From: DATFHX01 sp035247945
Lineage (GTDB): Bacteria > Patescibacteriota > Saccharimonadia > Saccharimonadales > Saccharimonadaceae
Direction: 5' to 3'
Length of the DNA: 50,256 nucleotides
NCBI GenBank assembly: GCA_035247945.1
Contig: DATFHX010000028.1
Coordinates: forward strand, 1 to 50,256
In this document: piece by piece, positions 24,363 through 32,431 of the stretch
Position numbering within the stretch: position 1 is the first letter of the stretch
How the letters are laid out: each line of letters starts with the position of its first letter
Made by a program: the position numbers and the translations under genes
The notes under the pieces: generated by a model
What the model saw: the letters and a program-made list of their open reading frames with translations, nothing else
What the model was told of the DNA's origin: nothing
Database searches by the model: none

Positions 24363-24749
24363 GTGGGATTGTTCGACAAGGCCAAGGGTAAGGCTCAGGA
24401 CGTCGCGAAGGGGATGGTGCAGGGCGCTGCGGACGGCGCCATCGACCACTGGCTGCTCGACAAGAGTGGGCGCTGGACGGTGGGGACCTACGCGGACAAG
24501 TACGTCCTGGAGGGCTGGACCAATACCCAGCTCGGCAGGATCACCGTCCACATCACCATCTCCAAGAAGACGGGCGACATCGTCAGTCGGGACTACACGG
24601 CCAGTGATGGCAGCACCATCCAGCCGAGCGATCTGCAACGTCCGCGGGAGTTGAACATGAACCTCGGCGGCGTCGTCCTGAAGCCCGTCCGCAAGGGCGG
24701 CGGCTTCCTGCCGATGAAGCCGAAGATCTACAACGAGATCACCCCCTGA
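24363..24749 (+). CDS. Hypothetical GC-rich protein
   Basis: 128 residues from GTG 24363 (AAGGAG seven bases upstream), which I prefer to the in-frame GTG 24345 because it follows the Shine-Dalgarno. It begins MGLFDKAKGKAQDVAKG, an amphipathic Lys/Ala helix seen in CsbD-like or small stress-type proteins, followed by a beta-rich domain (WTVGTYADKYVLEGW, GRITVHITISKKTGDIVSRD). No family recognised with confidence. GTGCT and AGCAC (24345-24359) can form a hairpin that places AAGG of the ribosome site in its loop. It has its own promoter and terminator. Confidence 0.65.
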   Translation: MGLFDKAKGKAQDVAKGMVQGAADGAIDHWLLDKSGRWTVGTYADKYVLEGWTNTQLGRITVHITISKKTGDIVSRDYTASDGSTIQPSDLQRPRELNMNLGGVVLKPVRKGGGFLPMKPKIYNEITP

Positions 24750-24764
24750 TCAACGGTAGGTCAG

Positions 24765-24808
24765 CGCCGGTTCTCACACCGCCCAGGTGTGGGAACCGGC
24801 GTGTTTTT
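24765..24808 (+). terminator. Intrinsic terminator
   Basis: A 16-base stem (24765-24780 with 24786-24801, one T-G pair) around GCCCA, followed by TG and TTTTT. Confidence 0.9.
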
Positions 24809-24811
24809 CAT

Positions 24812-26236
24812 TTATTCACTAAGATAGCTGTGGATCTTTTGCTTTGCCGCATCAACCGTTTTTTGGTCAGGTTCCATCACGTAAAGCGGGGTCGCACCCA
24901 TACTATACGTCGGAGCTGTCGTACCGGTTCCGTCGACAGATGTCGATTCAACCATCCACTTCGAAAGGTCGTCAAGTTGTTTATTCATGATCGACGTAAT
25001 CGTGCCACTGCCAGCATTCGTCTGGAACGTTCCGGCAAGTGCCGCCATGATATTGCGGTAATTCACGAGTGTTTCTGGTGTACTGAGTTTCGTAATAATT
25101 GCTTCAATCACACGCTGTTGGTTCTGCCCACGCGTTCGGTCTCCTTCTGCAAACTGGTGGCGTGCCCGGGAGAAGGTGAGCGCTTCTTTTCCATCGAGCT
25201 GGTTATAGCCGACCGAGAAATGTGTTCCTTCGGCAGTAAAGTCATTATCTGAATATACCGAGACACCTCCAAGTGTATCGACAACATTCGTAAGTGTCGC
25301 AAAGTTAACGCGGAGGTAGTAATCAATAGGGATGCCGTAGAGATCTTGTAGTGTCTGCACGGAAGTATCAATTCCGTAGATACCTGCATGCGTGAGCTTA
25401 TCTCGAAGTCCTGTTGTACCATGAAGCTGTACGTAGTAATCGCGAGGCGTATTTACAAGCAGAATACGGTGGGTCTCTGGGTTCATAACAAGAAGAATAT
25501 TAACGTCACTACGTGCCACTGTCCCGATCGCTCCGTAGGTATCAATACCACTCACATACAAAACAAATGGCTTCGAGGTGTCTTTTACAGTCGGCACAAT
25601 CGCATTTTTCACCTTAACAGTAAATGTCGCCAGCACTTCAATATTCTGATACATCGCAGGATTATTCTCGCTGACAAGCTGGAGATACGCACTCTTTAAC
25701 ACCGACGTGTCGGTCTGCCGGTTCGCAAGAGAAAGTCCCAAACTCGTAAGGTCGTCAACGGGGGCGTAGGTTGTCTTGGTGCGCTCTTCCATTTCAGCTT
25801 TCACTTGGTCATTATTTGTATCTGTCGTAATAATGCCAGTTGTATGCTCACCACTACTCAGCTTAACGTGTACGTCCTTGAGCGCAACAACACTATATTC
25901 CTCATAGGTATAGCCATCGCTCTGAATAGAATCAAAGAACTTGGTCGTTGCCGCACCAAGTGAGAAGAGATACAGGTTGCCCGCGATAACAAGGACGGAC
26001 AGAACCGCTAGGATAATTCCTTTTATACGGGAGAATGATTTAAATAGCTGGAAGTAAATAAGCACCGCTGACACAAGTCCAGGGATAAGCAGCGCAGGGA
26101 GGAGGTACTTACCGGGAATGAGGTTCGTCCGAAAAATACCATAGACAGCGAGAAGATAACTAACAACAAGCGATAGAGCAAACACACGGTGCATCCACTT
26201 CGCGGTGAACACTTTGTCAAACGTTATATTCCGCAT
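24812..26236 (-). CDS. LytR-CpsA-Psr (LCP) family cell-wall glycopolymer ligase
   Basis: 474 residues. Membrane helices lie at about 15-35, 42-62 and 72-92, then an extracellular part. The LCP domain (about 225-385) has RSDVNILLVMN, VNTPRDYYVQL, KLTHAGIYG, DYYLRVNF and the end motif TFSRARHQFAEGDRTRGQNQ with the conserved Arg/Asp residues. LCP enzymes transfer polyprenyl-linked polymers such as teichoic acid or capsule to peptidoglycan or protein. The exopolysaccharide cluster at 30.4-38.2 kb could supply its substrate. It is convergent with the 24363 gene and lies alone. Confidence 0.92.
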   Translation of the reverse strand: MRNITFDKVFTAKWMHRVFALSLVVSYLLAVYGIFRTNLIPGKYLLPALLIPGLVSAVLIYFQLFKSFSRIKGIILAVLSVLVIAGNLYLFSLGAATTKFFDSIQSDGYTYEEYSVVALKDVHVKLSSGEHTTGIITTDTNNDQVKAEMEERTKTTYAPVDDLTSLGLSLANRQTDTSVLKSAYLQLVSENNPAMYQNIEVLATFTVKVKNAIVPTVKDTSKPFVLYVSGIDTYGAIGTVARSDVNILLVMNPETHRILLVNTPRDYYVQLHGTTGLRDKLTHAGIYGIDTSVQTLQDLYGIPIDYYLRVNFATLTNVVDTLGGVSVYSDNDFTAEGTHFSVGYNQLDGKEALTFSRARHQFAEGDRTRGQNQQRVIEAIITKLSTPETLVNYRNIMAALAGTFQTNAGSGTITSIMNKQLDDLSKWMVESTSVDGTGTTAPTYSMGATPLYVMEPDQKTVDAAKQKIHSYLSE

Positions 26237-26291
26237 TTATGCATATTATATACCATTATTGACTTAATTACAATTACATAAGATTAAGTTA

Positions 26292-26327
26292 AGAAAAACA
26301 CCTCCGAGCGCAATGCGCGCTCGGAGG
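26292..26327 (-). terminator. Intrinsic terminator
   Basis: On the minus strand an 11-base perfect stem (26317-26327 with 26301-26311), loop GCATT, then TGTTTTTCTT. It ends the 26339-26662 gene. Confidence 0.85.
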
Positions 26328-26338
26328 CTTCAGGACGA

Positions 26339-26662
26339 TCAGGCTCGACCGAGAAATTTCGCCTCTTCGACACCATCGTCGGTAAAGTGGAGTCCGAGGT
26401 CCTTCAGGACCTCCTTGATTCGTCGCCAGGCGAGAGTATACCTCTCGTCCCTTTCGATGAGCCAGATGCTCTGGCGTCCCTCGAAGTCGCCGTGCCCCAG
26501 GCTGTGACCGACGTAGCCCGAAAGCTTCACTGTGACCTTCTCCGTACGTCGGAGAACTCCCTTCTTCGGAAATTCGAGTACGACTGGAGTGTCGAGGATC
26601 CGCATGGCCGCCTCGTACTCTTTTGCAGTGCACAGGATCATGTGATGCAATCGCTCCGTCAT
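26339..26662 (-). CDS. Hypothetical GC-rich protein
   Basis: 107 residues from the ATG at 26662 (GGGAGAGCT just upstream), beginning MTERLHHMILC. It is mixed charged, with a beta-hairpin-like middle (VVLEFPKKGVLRRTEKVTVKL, shortened here by motif only: VVLEFPKKGV then TVKLSGYVGH) and a C-terminal helix (AWRRIKEVLKDLGL). No known motif. It is monocistronic with a strong terminator. Confidence 0.6.
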   Translation of the reverse strand: MTERLHHMILCTAKEYEAAMRILDTPVVLEFPKKGVLRRTEKVTVKLSGYVGHSLGHGDFEGRQSIWLIERDERYTLAWRRIKEVLKDLGLHFTDDGVEEAKFLGRA

Positions 26663-26736
26663 AGCTCTCCCTATAAGCAACAATGAGTCATATATCATTT
26701 CACCATACAATGAACGGATTGTAAAGAGTATATGAT

Positions 26737-27390
26737 TTATATCCCGAGTAGGTTCTTTTTATTAATTTCAAGAATCGTCACACGCGGGTTTCGCACAATC
26801 GTTTCGTTCTGCAGTTCTTTCATTGCAATTGCAGTTGTCTCCCGCGTAATGCCACATAGATCACCGATGAGTTGGTGGCTCACTGGAAAGGTAACGCGCC
26901 ACCACCCACTCCGCCGTTCGATTGCATGGACGGTCAACAGAAACCGGAGCGCCGCGAGCACCTTATCTCTTGCATTCGTTTTACCGAGACTACTGAGCCG
27001 TACGAGCAGTTCATGTACATCGGCTGAAAAACGATTCATAAGGAGTTCTGCAAGTGCCGCATCAGTGTGCATCATGGTGTGTAGCTCATCAATCCCCAGC
27101 ACGTACATATCGCAGTCCGTAAGTGTCGTATAGAACCACTTCAGTGGCACCTCCGTACCCGAAAAGAAGGCAAATGGAACAACTGCCGGTGCTTTTACTA
27201 GATGAAGAAGTTTCTCATTGCCCTGATCATCAATATCATATAGTTTTACAATTCCACTCTTTAAGATGAATACCTCCTTAGGTATATCATCGGCATAAAG
27301 GATGATCTGTCCGCCTGGTACATGTCGTACCCGTGCTTTTTGCAGCGCTCCTTGCAATAGGGAAGGGAATGAATTTTCTGCACGCTTCAT
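26737..27390 (-). CDS. Crp/Fnr-family transcriptional regulator
   Basis: 217 residues. The N-terminal cyclic-nucleotide-binding-like beta roll spans about 20-110 (HVPGGQIILYADDIPKEVFI, LKSGIVKLYDID), then a dimer helix, then a winged helix at about 150-205 with HQLIGDLCGITRETTAIAMK as the recognition part. There is no Fnr-type Cys cluster at the N-terminus, and the cAMP-contact Arg is not obvious, so the ligand is unknown. The start is ATG 27390, six bases after TATAGT (27402-27397), so it is leaderless. It is divergent from the DJ-1/PfpI gene. Confidence 0.9.
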   Translation of the reverse strand: MKRAENSFPSLLQGALQKARVRHVPGGQIILYADDIPKEVFILKSGIVKLYDIDDQGNEKLLHLVKAPAVVPFAFFSGTEVPLKWFYTTLTDCDMYVLGIDELHTMMHTDAALAELLMNRFSADVHELLVRLSSLGKTNARDKVLAALRFLLTVHAIERRSGWWRVTFPVSHQLIGDLCGITRETTAIAMKELQNETIVRNPRVTILEINKKNLLGI

Positions 27391-27489
27391 ACTTCTACTA
27401 TATATGACCATGCTTACATGAATCTATCGAATCCCTTACAGCACGCCGTTTAAAAACAGCGTATAGTGTTTCCGCGAAGGGGGACCCGA

Positions 27490-28029
27490 ATGAGTATCAT
27501 AGATAAGAAGATAGCTATGCTCGTCGATAATTATTTCGAGCAAGTAGAATTTGAAATGCCAAAACGCCTTCTCGAAGAGGAGGGTGCGGATGTCACTGTA
27601 ATTGCTGCAAGAGACAAGATACTTCATGGAATGAACCACGCAAAACCAGGGGATGTATTCCAAGCAGACACACTCCTCGAAGACACAGAGCCAACCGCCT
27701 ACGATATCCTCCTCCTACCAGGTGGTGTTATAAATGCAGACACGCTCAGGATGATCCCCACTGCCAGAGAGTGGGTCAACTCCTTTATGGATGAGGAGAA
27801 ACTCATCGCTGCTATTTGTCATGCGCCTTGGCTACTCGTTTCATCAGATGTCGTCGAAGAGAGGCGCCTCACAAGCTACTACACGCTCCAAGACGACATC
27901 GTCAACGCCGGTGGTGAGTGGATTGACCAACCGGTGATTGTCGATAAAAACCTCATCACAAGCCGTAAGCCAGGTGACATCAAACCATTCGTCACCGCCA
28001 TAAAGGAATGGTTTGAAGATAAAAAATAG
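27490..28029 (+). CDS. DJ-1/PfpI family protein
   Basis: 179 residues. ICHAPWLLVSSD (about residue 108) holds the nucleophilic Cys of the PfpI nucleophile elbow, LLLPGGVINAD the upstream GG motif, and ENYFEQ-like DNYFEQVEFEMP the Glu region. The family includes stress proteins, deglycase/glyoxalase-type enzymes and putative proteases. AAGGGGG precedes ATG 27490; the eight-residue N-terminal extension in the longer frame lies over the ribosome site. A Crp/Fnr gene faces away from it and may regulate it. Confidence 0.9.
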   Translation: MSIIDKKIAMLVDNYFEQVEFEMPKRLLEEEGADVTVIAARDKILHGMNHAKPGDVFQADTLLEDTEPTAYDILLLPGGVINADTLRMIPTAREWVNSFMDEEKLIAAICHAPWLLVSSDVVEERRLTSYYTLQDDIVNAGGEWIDQPVIVDKNLITSRKPGDIKPFVTAIKEWFEDKK

Positions 28030-28190
28030 CATACGAAAACACAGCTCCCGAATGCAGCACCATCTAAGTACTGTAAGATACCTCACAAAAGAGGATACTG
28101 TATTCTCGAGTCCTAGAGCGAAACTCCTTACGGCACGATTTTAGCGCTCCCCTTACAGTAGAAAGTGCCAAACCTAAACAAGGAGGGAAT

Positions 28191-28385
28191 ATGGCAGACA
28201 AGAACAATACAACAAATCGTGGATTTGCAACTATGAACGAAGATAAACAGCGTGAAATCGCAAGTAAGGGCGGCAAGGCAAGTAGTGCCAAACAGGATAT
28301 GTCCGCACTTGGTAAAAAGGGTGCAAAAGCACAGCCAACCGAAGCAAAACGACGCGGTGGTGAACATAGTCACCAAAATGACTAG
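28191..28385 (+). CDS. KGG-repeat stress-type small protein
   Basis: 64 residues, very hydrophilic. RGFATMNEDKQREIASKGGK is the KGG/GsiB-type motif (general-stress, hydrophilin-like), repeated in degenerate form as DMSALGKKGAKA. AAGGAGGGAAT lies just before the ATG. It stands alone with its own terminator. Likely a desiccation or stress-related, intrinsically disordered cytoplasmic protein. The near-palindrome around 28070-28105 upstream might be an operator. Confidence 0.85.
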   Translation: MADKNNTTNRGFATMNEDKQREIASKGGKASSAKQDMSALGKKGAKAQPTEAKRRGGEHSHQND

Positions 28386-28407
28386 CGTGAAAATCGAGTA
28401 GCGTAGC

Positions 28408-28429
28408 GTGGGAGGGGCAACCCTCCCAC
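28408..28429 (+). terminator. Terminator hairpin with GCAA tetraloop
   Basis: GTGGGAGGG (28408-28416) pairs with CCCTCCCAC (28421-28429) around a GCAA (GNRA) loop. The T-tract downstream is poor, so termination strength is uncertain. Confidence 0.55.
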
Positions 28430-28485
28430 TTCGCTCTAAAAATTGCATAAAAGAAATGAATCATTAATGAGACAGTGAGGATTAT

Positions 28486-28860
28486 ATGAACAAAGGCAGA
28501 GATATATTTAGCAGATTCACAACCAAGGTATCGCTTGCTCTCGGTCATGCGTGGGTATTTGTCGTAGCCCTTGGTATCCTCCTTGCATGGGGTATTAGCG
28601 GTCCATTTCTAGGTTTTTCAGATACGTGGCAGCTCGTCATTAATACAGGGACAACTATCATTACTTTCCTTATGGTCTTCATAATCCAAAATACCCAGAA
28701 CCGGGATACTATGGCCATGAACATTAAACAAGATGCCATCATGCAGAAACTCGGCATTGTCGAAGAAGATCTCCTAGCAGCCGAGGACGGAAGCGACAAG
28801 AAACTCGAAAAGCAAAAGACAAAGGTCAAAAAGCGAGCGAAGAAAACTTCAACAAAATAA
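28486..28860 (+). CDS. Low-affinity iron permease family membrane protein
   Basis: 124 residues. Two membrane helices at about 20-42 and 50-70. The segment GPFLGFSDTWQLVINTGTTI, then TFLMVFIIQNTQNRD, is the hallmark of the Iron_permease (PF04120-type) family. It continues with a helix and a Lys-rich tail (KTKVKKRAKKTSTK). The name of the family is historical; transport is unproven for bacterial members. The ribosome site before ATG 28486 is weak (GTGAGGAT). Confidence 0.88.
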   Translation: MNKGRDIFSRFTTKVSLALGHAWVFVVALGILLAWGISGPFLGFSDTWQLVINTGTTIITFLMVFIIQNTQNRDTMAMNIKQDAIMQKLGIVEEDLLAAEDGSDKKLEKQKTKVKKRAKKTSTK

Positions 28861-28864
28861 AACG

Positions 28865-28892
28865 CCCCGCCTCGGCCAAAGCCGAAGCGGGG
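28865..28892 (-). terminator. Intrinsic terminator
   Basis: On the minus strand CCCCGCTTCGGC pairs with GCCGAGGCGGGG (one mismatch), followed by CGTTTTATTTT. It ends the first FANGN-motif gene; its tail GGGGCGTTTT matches that of the paralogue's terminator. Confidence 0.85.
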
Positions 28893-28908
28893 GTACTGCA
28901 AGTACGGG

Positions 28909-29541
28909 TTACGCCCAGATGTCGACGCGCTCCTTGGTCTCGAACCGAGCTCCGGCACTGGTGATCGTGAGGTACGCAGCACCGAGCTGGTTGCCGTTGG
29001 CGTAGAACCCCTCGAAGCGCATCCCGCCCTCGCTGGTGGAGCGATAGATGGGGACGAACTGCGTGGTCGCCTTTCCGTAGCGAGATGTGACCGTGACCTT
29101 CGTGACGAAGCGCGTCCCCGACTTCGACCGTGCCATGCCGCGGATCAGGTCGTTGACGCTCTCGTGGCTCTCGACCTGGAGGTCCGCCCCGGGGATGATG
29201 TGACCGTAGGTTCCCCGACTCACCCGATGGACGGCCGCCCCACACGTGGCAGCCTTCACGAGCGTGAGTCGAAGACGACCGAGCTCGTTGCCGTTGGCGA
29301 AAAATCCATCGAAGACGGGGCTCTCAGCGGTGCCGTTACGACGGGTGAGCGCCATCTGGAGCGAGACCACACCTTCCGTGGTCTCGACGCCGCTCGCCAC
29401 GAAGTGCGGCTCTTGTGACGCTTCGAAGCCGCGGATGATGTCGGTGAAGTCCCCCAGGCCGGCGACGACGAATTCGGTCGACGCGTTGAACTTGACGAAC
29501 TGCGCGCCAGTGGACACAGCGACGATGAGCTGACTGCTCAC
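28909..29541 (-). CDS. FANGN-motif protein, paralogue 1
   Basis: 210 residues, soluble, beta-rich, two similar halves. Each half ends in the same motif: FDGFFANGNELGRLRLTLV near residue 78-96 and FEGFYANGNQLGAAYLTIT near 172-190 (consensus G-F-x-A-N-G-N-x-L-G). No family I can name. The start is GTG 29541 with GGAGGAG upstream. It has an extended -10 promoter (TGGTATAAT), a structured leader shared with the next paralogue and its own terminator. It is GC-rich. Internal duplication plus gene duplication suggests a lineage-specific family. Confidence 0.75.
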   Translation of the reverse strand: MSSQLIVAVSTGAQFVKFNASTEFVVAGLGDFTDIIRGFEASQEPHFVASGVETTEGVVSLQMALTRRNGTAESPVFDGFFANGNELGRLRLTLVKAATCGAAVHRVSRGTYGHIIPGADLQVESHESVNDLIRGMARSKSGTRFVTKVTVTSRYGKATTQFVPIYRSTSEGGMRFEGFYANGNQLGAAYLTITSAGARFETKERVDIWA

Positions 29542-29640
29542 GTTACTCCTCCTGCAGAATACTGGTGAGGCTCAGTGGCCGTTGGTGTGAACACCCACCT
29601 TGTCTCATATCGACAAGGAATTTATCATATTATACCATTG
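29542..29640 (-). promoter_or_regulatory. Promoter and conserved leader of FANGN paralogue 1
   Basis: The minus strand has TGGTATAAT (about 29637-29629), a CCTTGTC/GACAAGG hairpin, a TGGGTGT/ACACCA hairpin, then the block CAACGGCC-ACTGAGCCTCACCAGT, TCTGCAGGAG and the GTG start. The same order and blocks precede paralogue 2, so this is a shared cis-element. Confidence 0.65.
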
Positions 29641-29682
29641 AAAACTATACTTGTACACTTAAAAGGGAGGCATATAAAAACG

Positions 29683-29711
29683 CCCCACTTCGACCATAGG
29701 TCGAAGTGGGG
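29683..29711 (-). terminator. Intrinsic terminator
   Basis: A perfect 13-base stem (29683-29695 with 29699-29711), three-base loop, then CGTTTTTAT on the minus strand. It ends FANGN paralogue 2. Confidence 0.9.
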
Positions 29712-29721
29712 ATGGTGAGAC

Positions 29722-30339
29722 CTATGCACAGGGCCTCGTAATGAACCGACCATTTCCCATACCGATCGGCATGAGCGTCGCCCTCCCGAGCGTATTGCCA
29801 TTGGCAAAGATCCCAGTGAGCGTCAAACCATCCGCCGACCCAGCTTGAGCCGTAGGCGCAAACTCCACCTTCGCACGGGCTCGCTGAGCAGTAAGAGTGA
29901 CAGTTGTCGTGAAGCTCCCGTTCTCCGTAGGCCCGAACCGAAAGAGGTCGCTCGTCGCCATACGCGCCGTGACCTCAATGTCCGCGCCAAGTCCGATGTC
30001 CATGTAGGACATCATGCCACCCTGAAGCTGCGACTCGTCACGCGCCTCATCCAGAAGCTCGATCGTGGTCTTGCTGAGCTTGTTGCCGTTGGCGAACAGC
30101 CCACCAAAGACAACTCGTCCACCCTTCGAGCGACGCGACGTGAACGCCACATCAAACGCCAGCGGGCCACGCGATGTAAGCGCCTGAATCGGAGCGATGA
30201 ACAGCGCGCCAGGTGTCGCGCGCTCGAAGCCGCGGACAACGATGTCCTTAGCTTCCTCTCCCGCCACAGTGAACTGCGGCGGCTCGTTGGACGTGAAGCA
30301 TCGACCGGTCCGCATCGCATGCATGAACCGATGACCCAT
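29722..30339 (-). CDS. FANGN-motif protein, paralogue 2
   Basis: 205 residues, same two-half design as paralogue 1: FGGLFANGNKLSKTTIELL near residue 82-100 and LTGIFANGNTLGRATLMPI near 172-190. The N-terminus reads MGHRFMHAMRTGRC and is not a signal peptide. Overall identity with paralogue 1 looks low outside the motifs, so the duplication is old although the leaders remain similar. AGGAG lies five bases before the ATG. Function unknown; the soluble beta-rich form suggests a binding protein. Confidence 0.75.
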   Translation of the reverse strand: MGHRFMHAMRTGRCFTSNEPPQFTVAGEEAKDIVVRGFERATPGALFIAPIQALTSRGPLAFDVAFTSRRSKGGRVVFGGLFANGNKLSKTTIELLDEARDESQLQGGMMSYMDIGLGADIEVTARMATSDLFRFGPTENGSFTTTVTLTAQRARAKVEFAPTAQAGSADGLTLTGIFANGNTLGRATLMPIGMGNGRFITRPCA

Positions 30340-30440
30340 GGAAACTCCTGCAGATCACTGGTGAGGCTCAGTAGGCCGTTGGCACGAAAATGTGCCCACC
30401 CTATCTCGTCGAAAGGGGATTCGGAGATATCATACCATTA
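30340..30440 (-). promoter_or_regulatory. Promoter and conserved leader of FANGN paralogue 2
   Basis: Minus strand: TGGTATGAT extended -10 (about 30437-30429), a variable part with a GGCAC/GTGCC hairpin, then CAACGGCC-T-ACTGAGCCTCACCAGT and TCTGCAGGAG before the ATG. About 35 bases are almost identical to the leader at 29542-29600. Confidence 0.65.
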
Positions 30441-30457
30441 AAAGTTCGTTTTGTATA

Positions 30458-30907
30458 TTAAGAAGAGGCTAGCTCTTTCGCCATACGGCGAGTCGCGACA
30501 AGCTTCAGTACTCCATAGAAGAGAATAATACCTAAGGCACCCGCAACTGAATCAATAAGGACATCCGTAACAAGCGGACCACGACCCGGTACAAATATCT
30601 GATGAATTTCATCTGACACCGCATAGAGCATAACGAATAAACCACTCAAAATCACTGCCCGCCGAGCTCGTGGAATGAAATCACGAACCACATTGAGCAT
30701 TAGAATGCCAAGAACAAAATAATTAAATGAATGTGCCAATTTACGCGCTACAAATGTCATAAATTCATGAGACCAATGCGACGCATGCGGAATAAGATGG
30801 ATCACAGCATCACTCCGAGAACTTGAAGCATCATGGCCTTCGCTCGAAAATAAGAAGATAACTCCCATCCATATAAAAAGAAGTACAAACGAAAACCATC
30901 TACGCAC
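30458..30907 (-). CDS. VanZ-like membrane protein
   Basis: 149 residues with four membrane helices (about 5-22, 58-75, 85-103, 117-135). RKLAHSFNYFVLGIL, DEIHQIFVPGRGPLVTDVLI and DSVAGALGI are the conserved VanZ-like motifs. The family accompanies cell-wall and polysaccharide genes; biochemical role unsettled. It is the last gene of the exopolysaccharide operon and overlaps the flippase gene by eight bases. Confidence 0.88.
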   Translation of the reverse strand: MRRWFSFVLLFIWMGVIFLFSSEGHDASSSRSDAVIHLIPHASHWSHEFMTFVARKLAHSFNYFVLGILMLNVVRDFIPRARRAVILSGLFVMLYAVSDEIHQIFVPGRGPLVTDVLIDSVAGALGIILFYGVLKLVATRRMAKELASS

Positions 30908-32429
30908 GATGTTTTACCTTATGTATAATTTTAACAGCGAGCTTCATGAAATACTTCAGCTCTCCAGTGCGACGATACATGACATAGAGAAGTGTGTTTG
31001 GCACGATCAAAGTAGCAAGAATATCGATAATGAGTCGCATCCATACATTATCTATATAGAACATACGCGTAATCCCTAAAGTAAGAGCCCCAGCAAAACT
31101 AACTACAATTAGGTGTTTAAAGAACTCCATATAGTAACTTCTACGATTCTCACCAAATAGTTTCATATAGACAAAATGAGGGTAACTGAATAAGTGAATC
31201 ACCAGACTACTACAGATTGTCCCCATAAAGACCCCCGCAAGACCAAAAAAGTGCAGTAATGCTAATGACGCAAGTACGTTAACCAGTGACTCGACAATTG
31301 GTATATATCGATCCTCATGAAAAATCCCAGCAGCATCCTTAAAGCTCTGCACTGATGCCCTCATAAGTGTGAGGTATAGATTAGCTACAAGTGCTAAAAG
31401 AACCCCAAAAGGCAATAAATACTCCGAGCCCACCCAAAGTGATATAAAACTTTCAAGACAAACTAATACACCAATACTAACAAGACTGCTTAACCAAAAG
31501 TTCGCAAAACGAACTTTTTTATAAGCAGCAAATGTCTGCTTCTCATTTTTTAATACAAGCAGATTGCCGACATTTGCAGTAATTGCCGAGAACGCCTGAG
31601 TGATGAGCACATTGACTGCATTAATAATTAGGAAGTAATTACTATATAAACCGACTACCTTAATCCCAAAGAATACTGAAATGACAATGTTGTCGGTTCC
31701 GTTCACAACAAAAGCGCCGATTTTATGGAAGAAAAGCCCCTTCACTTTGCGCAAGATATCTTGCTTAATAGATTTCTCTAACGGCACCACCTTATTCTGT
31801 ACAACAAGCGGATAACGCCTATCAATGATTATATTGATAGCGACATTTTCAATAAATCGCATAATAACCTTAATAACAAGATAGAGAATATAGTTACCAG
31901 TGAGTATGAGAATAAGAACCTGTAGCGTATTTAGTAGAATAGTATAGCCCACATGTATACCACTAAAGATATATTGCTTCTGATCCGCAATAAGAATCGA
32001 ACGCTTATATGAGAAAAGATAGGAAACTATTACATCGGCAAGAAATAGCCCGAAGATAAGCTGTAAACTCACATCAATTGACGCATCGCCAACTATACTC
32101 TTTAAAAATGGCATCATTATGAGACCGAGGACAAGAACAATGAACGCAATAATACGGTACCCACTCTTGTAAAAAGCCATCAGCGACTTGATTCTCTCGA
32201 CATCTCTTTCGGCAAGAGGCTTATAGAGACTAAAGATGATCGCAGAACCAAGGCCTACTTCAACCACCCCAAGTACAGATATAAGGTTAGTAAACAAGCT
32301 GTTAACTCCAAGATAGGTAACACCTAGATGTGATACAAAAATTGCTTGGGCAACTAATCCGGCAAGAATGGTGACAACATTTAGGATTGTCGATGCCACT
32401 ACGTTCTTAAACGATGCTTTTGCTCGCAT
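30900..32429 (-). CDS. Polysaccharide flippase (Wzx/MATE-like)
   Basis: 509 residues, about 12-14 membrane helices. The N-terminus, STILNVVTILAGLVAQAIFV, then LGVTYLGVNSLFTNLISVLG, is typical of Wzx/RfbX-type polysaccharide transporters of the MOP superfamily. It flips lipid-linked repeat units across the membrane. It follows the glycosyltransferase gene by two bases. The region is AT-rich compared with flanking genes. Confidence 0.9.
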   Translation of the reverse strand: MRAKASFKNVVASTILNVVTILAGLVAQAIFVSHLGVTYLGVNSLFTNLISVLGVVEVGLGSAIIFSLYKPLAERDVERIKSLMAFYKSGYRIIAFIVLVLGLIMMPFLKSIVGDASIDVSLQLIFGLFLADVIVSYLFSYKRSILIADQKQYIFSGIHVGYTILLNTLQVLILILTGNYILYLVIKVIMRFIENVAINIIIDRRYPLVVQNKVVPLEKSIKQDILRKVKGLFFHKIGAFVVNGTDNIVISVFFGIKVVGLYSNYFLIINAVNVLITQAFSAITANVGNLLVLKNEKQTFAAYKKVRFANFWLSSLVSIGVLVCLESFISLWVGSEYLLPFGVLLALVANLYLTLMRASVQSFKDAAGIFHEDRYIPIVESLVNVLASLALLHFFGLAGVFMGTICSSLVIHLFSYPHFVYMKLFGENRRSYYMEFFKHLIVVSFAGALTLGITRMFYIDNVWMRLIIDILATLIVPNTLLYVMYRRTGELKYFMKLAVKIIHKVKHRA

Positions 32430-32431
32430 AA

